From Occultella glacieicola (GTDB taxonomy: Bacteria; Actinomycetota; Actinomycetes; Actinomycetales; Beutenbergiaceae): 64,000 bases of DNA. Below are positions 34,526-43,011 of the stretch, in pieces. The notes below the pieces were generated by a model. That model had not been told where the DNA came from. It saw only the letters and a list, made by a program, of their open reading frames with translations, and ran no database searches. The position numbers and the translations under genes were made by a program. The stretch's first letter is position 1, and each line of letters starts with the position of its first letter. The stretch is from positions 248,001 to 312,000 of the forward strand of contig NZ_SMNA01000007.1 of NCBI RefSeq assembly GCF_004353825.1. Reading direction: 5' to 3'.

Positions 34526-35260
34526 GTGAGTACCCAGACGAGAGGTAGGAGCCCGAGGCAGCGACCCGCCCCGGCCGCCGGGTCCTCGAGATCGGGACGC
34601 CGGTCCCCGTCGGCGAAGAGCCAGTCGACCGCGCGGCCCGGACCGAGGCGGCCCAGCCGCGGCACCTACCTGCGCCGCCGCCTCGTGGTGCTGGTGCTCG
34701 CGGCCGCCGTGATCGGCGGGATCGCGTTCGGGGTGACCCGGTTCCTGCTGCCGGCGCTCACTGCGGGGGATCCGACGCCGTCGGCCTCGACCGACCCGGC
34801 CGATGGCACGACGCCCATCGAGCCCTCGTCCGGAACCCCGGACGAGGAGGCGCTGTCCAACCCGGTCGGCTGCCTGCCCGCGGCCGTCGGACTGACCCTG
34901 ACCCCCGCCGCGGCGAGTACCGCCGCCGGCGCCGGCCTCGGCGTGGCCGTCGAGATCGTCAACACGGGCCAGGTCCAGTGCCTGCTGGACGTGGGCGCCG
35001 GTGCCCTGACCCTGGACGTCTACTCCGGCGAGGACCGGGTCTGGTCCACCACCGACTGCCCGGCCGCGGCGGCCGCACTGCCGGTGCTGCTGGACTCCGG
35101 CGCCGGCGAGTCGGCCTCGTACACCTGGCCCGGGACCCGCAGCGCGGCCGGGTGCCCCGGCGGGCAGCCGGTCGCCGGGGCCGGGACCTACCGGCTCGTG
35201 CTGGGGCTGACCACCGACGGCGGTCCGGTCACGACCGAGCAGGCCTTCACCGTCTCCTGA
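34526..35260 (+). CDS. Membrane-anchored extracytoplasmic protein, function unknown
   Basis: 244 residues, GTG start. A very basic Pro/Ser/Arg-rich cytoplasmic tail (1-50), one membrane segment (LVVLVLAAAVIGGIAFGVTRFLL), a Thr/Ser/Pro linker and an Ig-like beta domain with paired Cys (VGCLPA, VQCLLDVG, TTDCPAA, SAAGCPGG), probably two disulfides. The outer part resembles DUF4232-type secreted domains only loosely. It converges with disA. Confidence 0.65.
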   Translation: MSTQTRGRSPRQRPAPAAGSSRSGRRSPSAKSQSTARPGPRRPSRGTYLRRRLVVLVLAAAVIGGIAFGVTRFLLPALTAGDPTPSASTDPADGTTPIEPSSGTPDEEALSNPVGCLPAAVGLTLTPAAASTAAGAGLGVAVEIVNTGQVQCLLDVGAGALTLDVYSGEDRVWSTTDCPAAAAALPVLLDSGAGESASYTWPGTRSAAGCPGGQPVAGAGTYRLVLGLTTDGGPVTTEQAFTVS

Positions 35261-35269
35261 TCCGGCCGG

Positions 35270-36349
35270 TCAGACGAATCGTTCGAGCAGCGAGGACTCC
35301 GCCTGCCGGGACAGGCCCTCGCGGACGGCCCGGGCACGCTGGGTACCCACACCCTCGACCACCTCGAGGTCGTCGATGGTGGCCGAGAGCATCCGCTGGA
35401 GCGAGCCGAAGTGCTCCACCAGGGCCGTGACCACGGACATCGGCAGACGCGGCACCTTCGTCAGCATCCGGAAGCCGCGTGGGGCGATCGCCGAGTCCAG
35501 GGACTCGCCCTGGCGGCCGCCCACGCCGATCACCCGGGAGATCTGGGTGAGGTCGATCAGCTGGGTGGAGTCCAGTTCCGCGAGCGCGTCGAGCACGTCG
35601 TCGAGGGTGCGGGCGCTGCGCGGGTCGAGGTAGTCACGGACCACGAGCTCCAGGTCCGGCCCGATGCCGCCGATCAGTTCGTCGAACTGGAGGGCGAGCA
35701 GGCGCCCGTTCGTGCCGAGCTCGACGACGTAGTCCGAGATCTCCGCGGAGATCCGGCGCACCATCTCCAGCCGCTGGACCACGGCCGCGACGTCGCGCAC
35801 CGTCACCAGGTCCTCGATCTCGAGAGCGGAGAGGGTGCCGGAGACCTCGTCCAGGCGGGCCTTGTAGCGCTCCAGGGTGGCCAGGGCCTGGTTCGCCCGG
35901 GACAGGATCACGTCCGAGTCCTCGAGCACGTACCGGCTGCCGCCGACGTAGAGGGCGACGATCCGCATGGACTGGCTGACCGAGATCACCGGGAAGCCGG
36001 TCTGTTTGGCCGCCCGCTCGGCGGTCCGGTGCCGGGTGCCGGACTCGGTGGTCTCGATCGTGGAGTCCGGCAGCAGCTGCACCTGGGCCCGCACGATCCG
36101 GTTGCGGTTGTGGTCCACGACGATCGCGCCGTCCATCTTGGCCAGCTCTCGCAGCCGCGTGGAGGAGAAGTCCACGTCCAGTTCGAAGCCGCCGGAGCTG
36201 ATCTCCTCGACCACGGGGTTGTACCCGAGCACGATCAGGGCCCCGGTGCGCCCGCGCAGGATCCGCTCAAGGCCGTCCCGCAACTCGGTTCCCGGCGCGA
36301 CTGCGCGCAGGGTCTCCCGGAAGAGTTCGGGCAAGGCCACGTCAGCCAC
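35270..36349 (-). CDS. disA: DNA integrity scanning protein, diadenylate cyclase
   Basis: 359 residues, GTG start. The DAC domain carries DGA (73-75) in AKMDGAIVVDH and GTRHR (104-108), the nucleotide-binding and catalytic motifs that make cyclic di-AMP from two ATP. A helical linker and a C-terminal RuvA-like helix-hairpin-helix region (LEVVEGVGTQRARAVREGL) bind branched DNA. It lies downstream of radA on the same strand (57-base gap), the conserved radA-disA order. Confidence 0.95.
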   Translation of the reverse strand: MADVALPELFRETLRAVAPGTELRDGLERILRGRTGALIVLGYNPVVEEISSGGFELDVDFSSTRLRELAKMDGAIVVDHNRNRIVRAQVQLLPDSTIETTESGTRHRTAERAAKQTGFPVISVSQSMRIVALYVGGSRYVLEDSDVILSRANQALATLERYKARLDEVSGTLSALEIEDLVTVRDVAAVVQRLEMVRRISAEISDYVVELGTNGRLLALQFDELIGGIGPDLELVVRDYLDPRSARTLDDVLDALAELDSTQLIDLTQISRVIGVGGRQGESLDSAIAPRGFRMLTKVPRLPMSVVTALVEHFGSLQRMLSATIDDLEVVEGVGTQRARAVREGLSRQAESSLLERFV

Positions 36350-36406
36350 TGTGGTTCCCCCAAGGAGGTTCGATCCGTTCCGCTGCCGACGCAGCCGGGG
36401 CCAACT

Positions 36407-37810
36407 CTACGCGAGTCGGATCGGGCGGCGCCGGACACCGAACTGGGCGGCCGTGATCGCCTGCAGGAGGTCCTCGGCGCGGACCACCTCGATGGCCGCC
36501 GGCGGCTCGCCCTCGAGATCCGTGGCGGCCGGGATGATCGCCCGGGAGAAGCCGAGGCGGGCCACCTCCGCGAGGCGCCGGCGGGTCCCGACGGCGGGGC
36601 GCAGGTCGCCCGCCAGGCCTACCTCGCCGATCGCGACCAGGCCGTCCACGAGCTCGAAGTCCTGCCGGGCGCTGACCACTGCGAGGGCGATGGCCAGGTC
36701 CGCGGCCGGTTCGATCGCCCGCGCGCCGCCGACCGTGGAGACGTAGATGTCCATGCCGGAGGTGTCGATGCCGGCCCGGGAGCCCAGGACGGCCAGGGTC
36801 ATCAGCACCCGCGAGGACTCCACCCCGGCCGTGGTGCGGCGTGGGTTCGGCATCACGGTGCGGTTGGTGAGCGCCTGGATCTCGGTCGGCATGGGCCGGC
36901 GCCCGTCAAGAGTGACGGTGACGCAGGTGCCCGGCACCGGGTCCCGCTTCCCGGACAGGAACAGCCCGCTCGGATCCGCCAGCGAGTGGATGCCCGTCTC
37001 GGTGAGGCTGAAGCAGCCGACCTCGTCGGTGGTGCCGTACCGGTTCTTCACGGCCCGTACCATCCGCAGTTCGGCGTGCTTGTCCCCCTCGAACTGGCAG
37101 ACCACGTCCACCAGGTGTTCCAGGACCCGCGGCCCGGCGATCGACCCGTCCTTGGTCACGTGGCCCACCAGGATCACCGGCGTGGCCGTGCGCTTGGCCA
37201 CCGCGATCAGTGCCGCCGCCACCTCCCGCACCTGGGACACGCCGCCCGCGGAACCGTCCACCTGCGCGGACGCGATCGTCTGGACCGAGTCGATGACGAG
37301 CAGGTCGGGGGTGTGCGCCTCGATGTGCCCGAGCACCGTACCGAGGTCGGTCTCGGCGGCCAGCAGGAGGCCGGGACGGATCGCACCGATGCGTTCGGCG
37401 CGCAACCGGACCTGACTCGCCGACTCCTCACCGGTGACGTAGAGGACCTTCGACCCGGCCTCCGCCGTGCGGGCCGCCACGTCCAGCAGCAGGGTCGACT
37501 TGCCCACCCCTGGTTCGCCGGCGAGCAGCACCACGGCCCCGGGCACGATCCCGCCGCCGAGGACCCGGTCGAACTCCCCGACGCCGGTCGGCCGGTACCG
37601 GGCCTCCTCCGCGTCCACGTCCGCGATCGGCTGCGCCGGACTCCGCAACGGCGCGGCGACGGCGGTCCGCGGGCCGGTCGCGACGGCGCCGGCCTCCACC
37701 ACCGTGCCCCAGGCCTGGCACTCACCGCATCGGCCCACCCACTTCGCCGTGGTCCAGCCGCACTCGGTGCAGCGGTGGACGGGACGCTGGGCGCGGGCGG
37801 TCGAACTCAT
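36407..37810 (-). CDS. radA: DNA repair protein RadA (Sms)
   Basis: 467 residues. N-terminal zinc finger Cys14/17/28/31 (CTEC..CGEC), RecA-like core with Walker A GEPGVGKS (98-105), the RadA-specific KNRYG (255-259), and a C-terminal Lon-like domain (STVGGARAIEPAADLAIALAVVSA). It drives branch migration of recombination intermediates. Upstream of disA, which monitors the same branched DNA. Confidence 0.96.
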   Translation of the reverse strand: MSSTARAQRPVHRCTECGWTTAKWVGRCGECQAWGTVVEAGAVATGPRTAVAAPLRSPAQPIADVDAEEARYRPTGVGEFDRVLGGGIVPGAVVLLAGEPGVGKSTLLLDVAARTAEAGSKVLYVTGEESASQVRLRAERIGAIRPGLLLAAETDLGTVLGHIEAHTPDLLVIDSVQTIASAQVDGSAGGVSQVREVAAALIAVAKRTATPVILVGHVTKDGSIAGPRVLEHLVDVVCQFEGDKHAELRMVRAVKNRYGTTDEVGCFSLTETGIHSLADPSGLFLSGKRDPVPGTCVTVTLDGRRPMPTEIQALTNRTVMPNPRRTTAGVESSRVLMTLAVLGSRAGIDTSGMDIYVSTVGGARAIEPAADLAIALAVVSARQDFELVDGLVAIGEVGLAGDLRPAVGTRRRLAEVARLGFSRAIIPAATDLEGEPPAAIEVVRAEDLLQAITAAQFGVRRRPIRLA

Positions 37811-38132
37811 GCATCCGACGGTAGCGCCCGGTCACGACAATCCGCCGTCAGCGACGCGGCGCTGTGCACCGCCGCGCCGGGCAGGCATCGGCACCGACGC
37901 ACTCGCCCACTGGCGCGTCGCGCGAGACGTCGCCGCGGACCCCGCGATAGTGTGGGGACCGCTCTTCCGGCGTGGCCTACGCCGAACCTCCTCGGGTCGA
38001 CCCCAGCTCGGTCCACTGCACAGTTGCGCACCGGAGGCAAAGGGACTCGGTCTCAGGTCGCCGTCGTCGGACACTCTGACGCCGTGCACCGGGCACCGCT
38101 GGGGGGACCGGGGCAGGGCACCGGAGTTGGAT
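37811..38132. other. Intergenic region between radA and the nitrilase-like gene
   Basis: About 320 bases that must contain two divergent promoters. GCGATAGTGTGGGGA around 37945-37959 has a -10-like TAGTGT for the plus strand. No gene, terminator or repeat recognised. Confidence 0.5.
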
Positions 38133-39158
38133 ATGACGACCGACCGAGCACTCAAGAACAAGATCCGGGACCGGGCCGCACGCACCGGCGAGTCCTACAC
38201 GGCCGCGCGCCGGCACCTCGTCCGCGACGAGGCGCAGTCCCGCGAGCGCCACGGTGCCCAACCCGACCAACCCGACCAACCCGACCAACACGTCCAGCCG
38301 GACGGTCCGTCGGTGCGGCTGGCGACCGCCCAGACCACGCCGCGCGAGGACCCGGGCGACGCCGCCGCCTTCGCCGCGGCCGGCGACGAGGTGGTGGCGT
38401 TGATCGACGACGCGGCGCGGTTGGAGGCGAGACTGCTGCACCTGCCGGAGGCGGCCCTGTGCTTCCCCTCGAAGTGGCTGCTCTCCAGTGTTCCGGGGGA
38501 GGTCGCCGAGGCGGACTGGACGAAGTTCGCCTGGGACGCTCAGGACCTGGCCCTCACGCGGATCCGGGCCCGGGCCGCGGACCGGGGCGTGTGGGTGGTG
38601 CTCGGTGCCGTCACCCACGGCGGGGCCGACACAGCGCGACCGCACCTGAGCCTGCTCGTCATCGACCCGACCGGGCGGATCCACACGACCTACCAGGAGC
38701 GGCTGCTGTCCCGGACCAAGGCGTCCTACCTCTACGAGGCCGGCACCCGCTCGACCCTCTTCGAGGTCGACGGCGTCAGGTTCGGGTGCACCTCCGGCCT
38801 GGAGATCCTGTTCCCGGAGGTGTACGGCGACTACCAGGCCCTCGGAGCCGACTGTGTCCTGTACTCCACCGCCGGGCCGGGCGAGCCCGAGGCCGCCGGC
38901 ACCCTGGCCTCGTCGGCGCTGGTGGCGGCACGCCACGACGGGCTGTGGATCAGTTACGCCGTGCACAGCGACAAGGCGGCGCACGAGCCGGCGGGCCTGA
39001 TCGACCCGAACGGGAGCTGGCGGGCGCGGTGTGAGGCCGTCGACGCGCCGGGGCTCACCGTCGCCACGGTGACGGCGCGGCCGGAGGACGGGGCCCGGCA
39101 GTGGCACCGCTGGACGTCGCAGGCCTACCGCGCGGGCCGGTCCGAGGCGGGTGTCTGA
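38133..39158 (+). CDS. Nitrilase/carbon-nitrogen hydrolase-fold protein with an added N-terminal module
   Basis: 341 residues from ATG 38133. Residues 61 on form a C-N hydrolase fold: candidate catalytic Glu106 (LLHLPEAAL) and nucleophile Cys219 (VRFGCTSGLEILFPE). Where the family has Y-R-K-x-H-L with the catalytic Lys, this protein has Y-Q-E-R-L-L (187-192), so the Lys appears lost. The first 35 residues, ALKNKIRDRAARTGESYTAARRHL, match a short basic motif found at the ends of several actinobacterial proteins; a QPDQPDQPD linker encoded by 9-bp DNA repeats (about 38259-38295) joins the two. It may be a binding protein rather than an amidase. Confidence 0.7.
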   Translation: MTTDRALKNKIRDRAARTGESYTAARRHLVRDEAQSRERHGAQPDQPDQPDQHVQPDGPSVRLATAQTTPREDPGDAAAFAAAGDEVVALIDDAARLEARLLHLPEAALCFPSKWLLSSVPGEVAEADWTKFAWDAQDLALTRIRARAADRGVWVVLGAVTHGGADTARPHLSLLVIDPTGRIHTTYQERLLSRTKASYLYEAGTRSTLFEVDGVRFGCTSGLEILFPEVYGDYQALGADCVLYSTAGPGEPEAAGTLASSALVAARHDGLWISYAVHSDKAAHEPAGLIDPNGSWRARCEAVDAPGLTVATVTARPEDGARQWHRWTSQAYRAGRSEAGV

Positions 39159-39226
39159 CCCATGGGTGGGCCCGGCCCGGGCAGAAGTGGCCCTAGTCTG
39201 GTCCGGACCTACCCGAAGGGACGTTC

Positions 39227-39817
39227 ATGGCCGCGATCGGCAAACTCGAGCTGAACCGGCGCACCGTCACCATCGGTGTGTTGGTGATCGTGGTGGTGGC
39301 GGCGGTCACCGTTTTCGTGGCGATGTTGACCTCGGACCGTGGCGGCGCCGCGTCGGCGCCGACCACGACCGTCACGACCACCGGGCCGGTGCCCACCCCG
39401 CAGACCGAGCCGATCGCCCGGGACACCGCGACGGCTCTGCTCGCTGCGCTCCCGGACACCGTGCTCGGCTACGCCGTCAGCGCGCAGGTCGCCGACGAGG
39501 CGATGGTCGCCGCCGGCGCGATCGAGGGCTGGCAGCTCACCTACACCGGTGCCGACGGGGACGTCACGGTCCGGCTCGGCCAATGGGAGACCGCCGACGA
39601 GGCCGCCGCCGCGCTGCCCGGACTGGCCGCCGCGGACGGCGCCGAGGTCGTCGAGGAGGGCGAGGTCGAGGCCGCGGGTGCGCCGGCCGGGACGTTCCAG
39701 ATCCTCTCCGTCGACGGCGCCGGCCGGGCCGCGTGGACGAACGGCACCGTCGCGATCGTGGTGGACGGACCGGACGCCGACGAGGTCCGGGCCGTGTACC
39801 TGGCCTACCCGCTCTGA
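39227..39817 (+). CDS. Membrane-anchored protein with Thr-rich stalk, function unknown
   Basis: 196 residues. Short basic N-terminus, one membrane segment (TVTIGVLVIVVVAAVTVFVAML), a Thr/Pro stalk (PTTTVTTTGPVPTPQTEP), and an outer alpha/beta domain with WQLTYTGADGDVTVRLGQWETADEAAAALPGL. AAGGGAC upstream of the ATG. It precedes proC by 41 bases on the same strand. No recognised family. Confidence 0.65.
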   Translation: MAAIGKLELNRRTVTIGVLVIVVVAAVTVFVAMLTSDRGGAASAPTTTVTTTGPVPTPQTEPIARDTATALLAALPDTVLGYAVSAQVADEAMVAAGAIEGWQLTYTGADGDVTVRLGQWETADEAAAALPGLAAADGAEVVEEGEVEAAGAPAGTFQILSVDGAGRAAWTNGTVAIVVDGPDADEVRAVYLAYPL

Positions 39818-39858
39818 CCGCGCCGTCGGCCGGTCAGCAACCAAGGAGGGACACCGAC

Positions 39859-40680
39859 GTGGCACAGCAGAACGAGACGGACGTCGCCCTGATCGGCGCC
39901 GGGGTGATGGGTGAGGCGATCCTGTCCTCCCTGGTCGGCGCCGTCGGTGCCGACCGGGTCCGGATCAGCGACGGCCGCGCCGAATACGGCGCCGCCGTGG
40001 CCCAGCGGCACGGCGTGCGCTGGTGCGCCACGAATGCCGAGGCCGTCGACGGCGTCGGTGCGGTCGTGATCGCGGTCAAGCCCAAGGACGTGGGCGGGCT
40101 CGTGGGCGGGCTCGCTGGAGTCCTGGCCGACGAGGCGCTGGTGGTCTCGGTCGCGGCCGGGATCCCGACGGCGTTCCTCGAGTCCCGGCTCGGCGCCGCC
40201 AATCCCGTGGTCCGGGTGATGCCCAACACGCCCGCCACGATCGGTCAGGGGGTCAGCGCTCTCAGCGCCGGGTCGCACGCCACCGCCGAACACCTGGAGC
40301 GCACCGAGGCCCTGCTCGCGGGCACCGGCACGGTGCTGCGCGTGGACGAGGCGTACCAGGACGTGGTCACCGGGATCTCCGGGTCAGGCCCGGCCTACGT
40401 CTTCTACCTGATCGATGCCCTCGCCGAGGCCGGCGTGGTCGGCGGGCTCAGCCGTGAGGTGGCCCTGGATCTGGCCCGTGCGACCGTCGCCGGCTCCGGT
40501 GCGATGGCCCTCGCCTCCGGTGAGCACCCGGCGATCCTGCGGGAACGGGTCTCCTCGCCTGCGGGCACCACGGTGGCGGGCGTGCGCGAACTCGACGAGC
40601 GGGGTGTGCGGGCCGCCGTCATCGCGGCCGTGGACGCCGCCCGGGCGCGCTCCGTGGAGCTCGGCCGCGACCTGACCTGA
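39859..40680 (+). CDS. proC: Pyrroline-5-carboxylate reductase
   Basis: 273 residues from GTG 39859, with AAGGAGGG 8 bases upstream. ALIGAGVMGEAILSSLV is the NADPH Rossmann loop, VIAVKPKDV and RVMPNTPATIGQG follow, and GISGSGPAYVFYLIDALAEAGV plus SSPAGTTVAGVRELDERGVRAAVI is the proline-site signature. It performs the last step of proline synthesis in the cytoplasm. Confidence 0.94.
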   Translation: MAQQNETDVALIGAGVMGEAILSSLVGAVGADRVRISDGRAEYGAAVAQRHGVRWCATNAEAVDGVGAVVIAVKPKDVGGLVGGLAGVLADEALVVSVAAGIPTAFLESRLGAANPVVRVMPNTPATIGQGVSALSAGSHATAEHLERTEALLAGTGTVLRVDEAYQDVVTGISGSGPAYVFYLIDALAEAGVVGGLSREVALDLARATVAGSGAMALASGEHPAILRERVSSPAGTTVAGVRELDERGVRAAVIAAVDAARARSVELGRDLT

Positions 40681-40734
40681 CCGGCGAGCCCCGGCGGGCC
40701 CGAGGCGTACCGCCCCCTCGGGCGGCGCGATGGT

Positions 40735-40769
40735 GAGAGTGCTGAAGCGGCTGCCACAAGTGCACTCTC
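40735..40769. repeat. 35-bp intergenic repeat element, copy 1
   Basis: Begins GAGAGTGC and ends GCACTCTC, which pair as a perfect 8-bp stem; the interior contains GGCTGCCACAAGT. It matches the copy at 40808-40842 at 30 of 35 positions. Confidence 0.75.
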
Positions 40770-40807
40770 GCGCCGCGCTCGCGCCGGCCTCGCGCGCGGC
40801 TCGGGCC

Positions 40808-40842
40808 GGGAGTGTTGAAATGGCTGCCACAAGTGCACCCTC
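40808..40842. repeat. 35-bp intergenic repeat element, copy 2
   Basis: Same orientation as copy 1, 73 bases further on, with five differences. The CTGCCACAAGTGCAC core is unchanged and the terminal stem is partly kept through G-T pairs. Confidence 0.75.
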
Positions 40843-40866
40843 GAGCGGTGCGGCGGCTGGAGACGC

Positions 40867-41565
40867 TCAGGGTCGCCGCGCGAACTTCTCCAGCAGCACC
40901 GTGTCCCCGGACAGGATCAGCGTGTCCGCCGCGTCGATGCGGGTGTTCTCGGTCGCGTACTCGAACGGCTGACCGGGCGGCTTCACCCCGATGACCGTGA
41001 TCCCGTACTTCTTGCGGATCTGCGACTCCCCGACCGTGAACCCGTGGGTCTCCTGCGGCGGACGCATCTTGACGATCGTGAACCCGTCCTCGAGCTCGAT
41101 GAAGTCGAGCATCCGCCCGGAGACCAGGTGCGCCACCCGGGCGCCGGCGTCGTGCTCGGGGTAGACCACGTGGTGGGCGCCGATCCGCTGCAGGATTCGG
41201 CCGTGCTCGGCCGAGATCGCCTTCGCCCAGATCAGCGGCGTACCCAGATCCACGAGGTTCGCGGTGATCAGCACACTCGCCTCGAGCGAGGTACCGACCC
41301 CGACCACCGCGATCGGGAACTCCTTGGCACCTAGCTGGATCAGCGCGTCGGCGTTCGTGGCGTCCGCCTCCACGAGGGGCAGCCGCCCGCTCCAGGTCTG
41401 GACCAGATCAGGGTCCCGCTCCACCGCGAGCACATCGCGGCCGAGCTCGTCCAGGGTCACCGCGAGCGAGGCGCCGAAGCGACCCATCCCGATCACCAGC
41501 ACCCCGGCGTCGGTGGCACCCTGCACACCCTTGGACGTGTTCCCACGTGCTCTGCTGTCAACCAA
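40867..41565 (-). CDS. trkA: Potassium uptake regulatory subunit (TrkA/KtrA type)
   Basis: About 232 residues from a TTG at 41565 that overlaps the trkH stop; GGAGAGG lies 9 bases upstream. RCK_N domain with VLVIGMGRFGASLAVTLDELGRDVLAVERD (NAD/ATP-binding GMGRFG), VVGVGTSLEASVLITANLVDLG, then an RCK_C domain (about 165-230, HGFTVGESQIRKKYGITVIGV). It gates the TrkH channel encoded just upstream. RCK_C domains are known cyclic di-AMP targets in some bacteria and a disA gene lies 5 kb away; a link here is only inference. Confidence 0.87.
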   Translation of the reverse strand: MVDSRARGNTSKGVQGATDAGVLVIGMGRFGASLAVTLDELGRDVLAVERDPDLVQTWSGRLPLVEADATNADALIQLGAKEFPIAVVGVGTSLEASVLITANLVDLGTPLIWAKAISAEHGRILQRIGAHHVVYPEHDAGARVAHLVSGRMLDFIELEDGFTIVKMRPPQETHGFTVGESQIRKKYGITVIGVKPPGQPFEYATENTRIDAADTLILSGDTVLLEKFARRP

Positions 41566-42934
41566 TGATCGGCCTCTCCTCGGGCATCCGGATGACCCGG
41601 CGTCGTTCACGCAGGGCCAGCGCGGCGGCAAGTGTCATTGTCCCGGTGCGGCCCGCGAACATCAGCACGACCAGCACGTAGTGCGAGGACGTGGGCAGGT
41701 CCGCCGTGATCCCGGTGCTCAGTCCGCAGGTCGCGAACGCCGAGATCACCTCGAACAGGATCACGTCCAGGTGCAGGTCCGTCTGCACCAGCAGGGCCAG
41801 GGTGGCCAGGCCCACGAACGTGGCGCCGATGAACGAGACCGCGATGGCGAGCCGCACGATCGTCAGCTCGATCCGGCGCCCGAACGCCTCGATGTCGCGG
41901 TCGCCACGGGCCTCGGCGACGATGGCGAGCAGCATCACGGCGAACGTGCCCACCTTGATCCCACCGCCCGTGGACGCACTGCCGCCGCCGACGAACATCA
42001 ACGCGTCCTGCATGAACCAGGTGGCCTCGCTCATCTGACCGACGTCCACCGTGGAGAACCCGCTCGAGCGCGGCGTCATCCCAGCGGTCAGGGCGCCGAG
42101 GATCCGGTCGGCGACCGGCAGCTTCCCCAAGGTCGCCGGGTTGGTCCACTCGAAGGCGCCGATGAGCAGGGCGCCGAGCGCGAACAGTCCGGCGCTGGTG
42201 ATCAGGGTGAGCTTGGCGTGCAGGGTCCACCGACGCGGCTGGCGCAGGTTCGTGGCCACCGACAGGATCACCGGGAACCCGAGCGCCCCGATGAAGGTGC
42301 CGACGATGATCGGCAGGCACATCCACCAGTCGCCGACGTAGTCGTACAGGCCGCCGGGGATGATCCCGATGCCGGCGTTGTTGAAGATCGAGACCGCCAG
42401 GAACCACCCGTTCCAGGCCGCGGAGCCGAGACCCTGCCCCATCGCCAGGAACCGGGGGATGAGCACGAGCGCGAGCACGGCGGTCAGGCTCAGGGAGGCG
42501 ACGATCACCGCCCGGATCAGGGTTCCGACCTCCCCGAGCCTGGTGGTCTTGGTCTCCTGGGCGGCGAGCATCCGCTGGGTCAGCCCGATCCGGCGGGACA
42601 CGGCGAGCCCGAGGATCGAGGCGAGCGTCATGACGCCGAGCCCGCCGACCATGATCGCGAACATGATCACCACGTGGCCGAAGGTGGACCAGTACGTGGC
42701 CACGTCCACGATCGTCAGGCCGGTGACGCAGACCGCCGAGGTGGCCATGAACAACGCGTCCATGAACGGCGCGGACTCGCCGGACGTGGTGGCGATCGGA
42801 AGGGACAGCAGGGCGGTGACGACCGCGATCACCCCGACGAAGACCATCAGCGTCAACCGTGCGGGCGAGCGCCGGGCGATGGCGTCGACGGCGTCGCGTC
42901 CGGCGCGCAGGAACGCCGGGATCTCTCGCGCCAC
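41558..42934 (-). CDS. trkH: Potassium uptake membrane subunit (TrkH/KtrB type)
   Basis: 458 residues, GTG start. Four pore-type repeats; TSAVCVTGLTIVD is the first selectivity-filter loop with the conserved Gly, and AGMTPRSSGFSTVD and SASTGGGIKVGTF are further pore loops. It carries potassium across the membrane in complex with the RCK subunit, whose gene overlaps its stop. Divergent from acuC across 77 bases. Confidence 0.92.
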   Translation of the reverse strand: MAREIPAFLRAGRDAVDAIARRSPARLTLMVFVGVIAVVTALLSLPIATTSGESAPFMDALFMATSAVCVTGLTIVDVATYWSTFGHVVIMFAIMVGGLGVMTLASILGLAVSRRIGLTQRMLAAQETKTTRLGEVGTLIRAVIVASLSLTAVLALVLIPRFLAMGQGLGSAAWNGWFLAVSIFNNAGIGIIPGGLYDYVGDWWMCLPIIVGTFIGALGFPVILSVATNLRQPRRWTLHAKLTLITSAGLFALGALLIGAFEWTNPATLGKLPVADRILGALTAGMTPRSSGFSTVDVGQMSEATWFMQDALMFVGGGSASTGGGIKVGTFAVMLLAIVAEARGDRDIEAFGRRIELTIVRLAIAVSFIGATFVGLATLALLVQTDLHLDVILFEVISAFATCGLSTGITADLPTSSHYVLVVLMFAGRTGTMTLAAALALRERRRVIRMPEERPIIG

Positions 42935-43011
42935 CTGCTCTCCTCACCGCTGCGCCGACGGACCGGACCCTACTGTGCCACCAATGGCCCGGCGTGGCGT
43001 TACGGTGAGGC

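Noticed and set aside
38259-38295. Tandem 9-bp DNA repeats as a possible short CRISPR-like or VNTR array
   Set aside because: They lie in frame and encode a QPD linker inside the nitrilase-like gene; too short and spacerless for CRISPR.
35411-39034. A frame of about 1,200 codons antisense to disA and radA
   Set aside because: Same explanation; composition is non-protein-like and it crosses several real gene boundaries.
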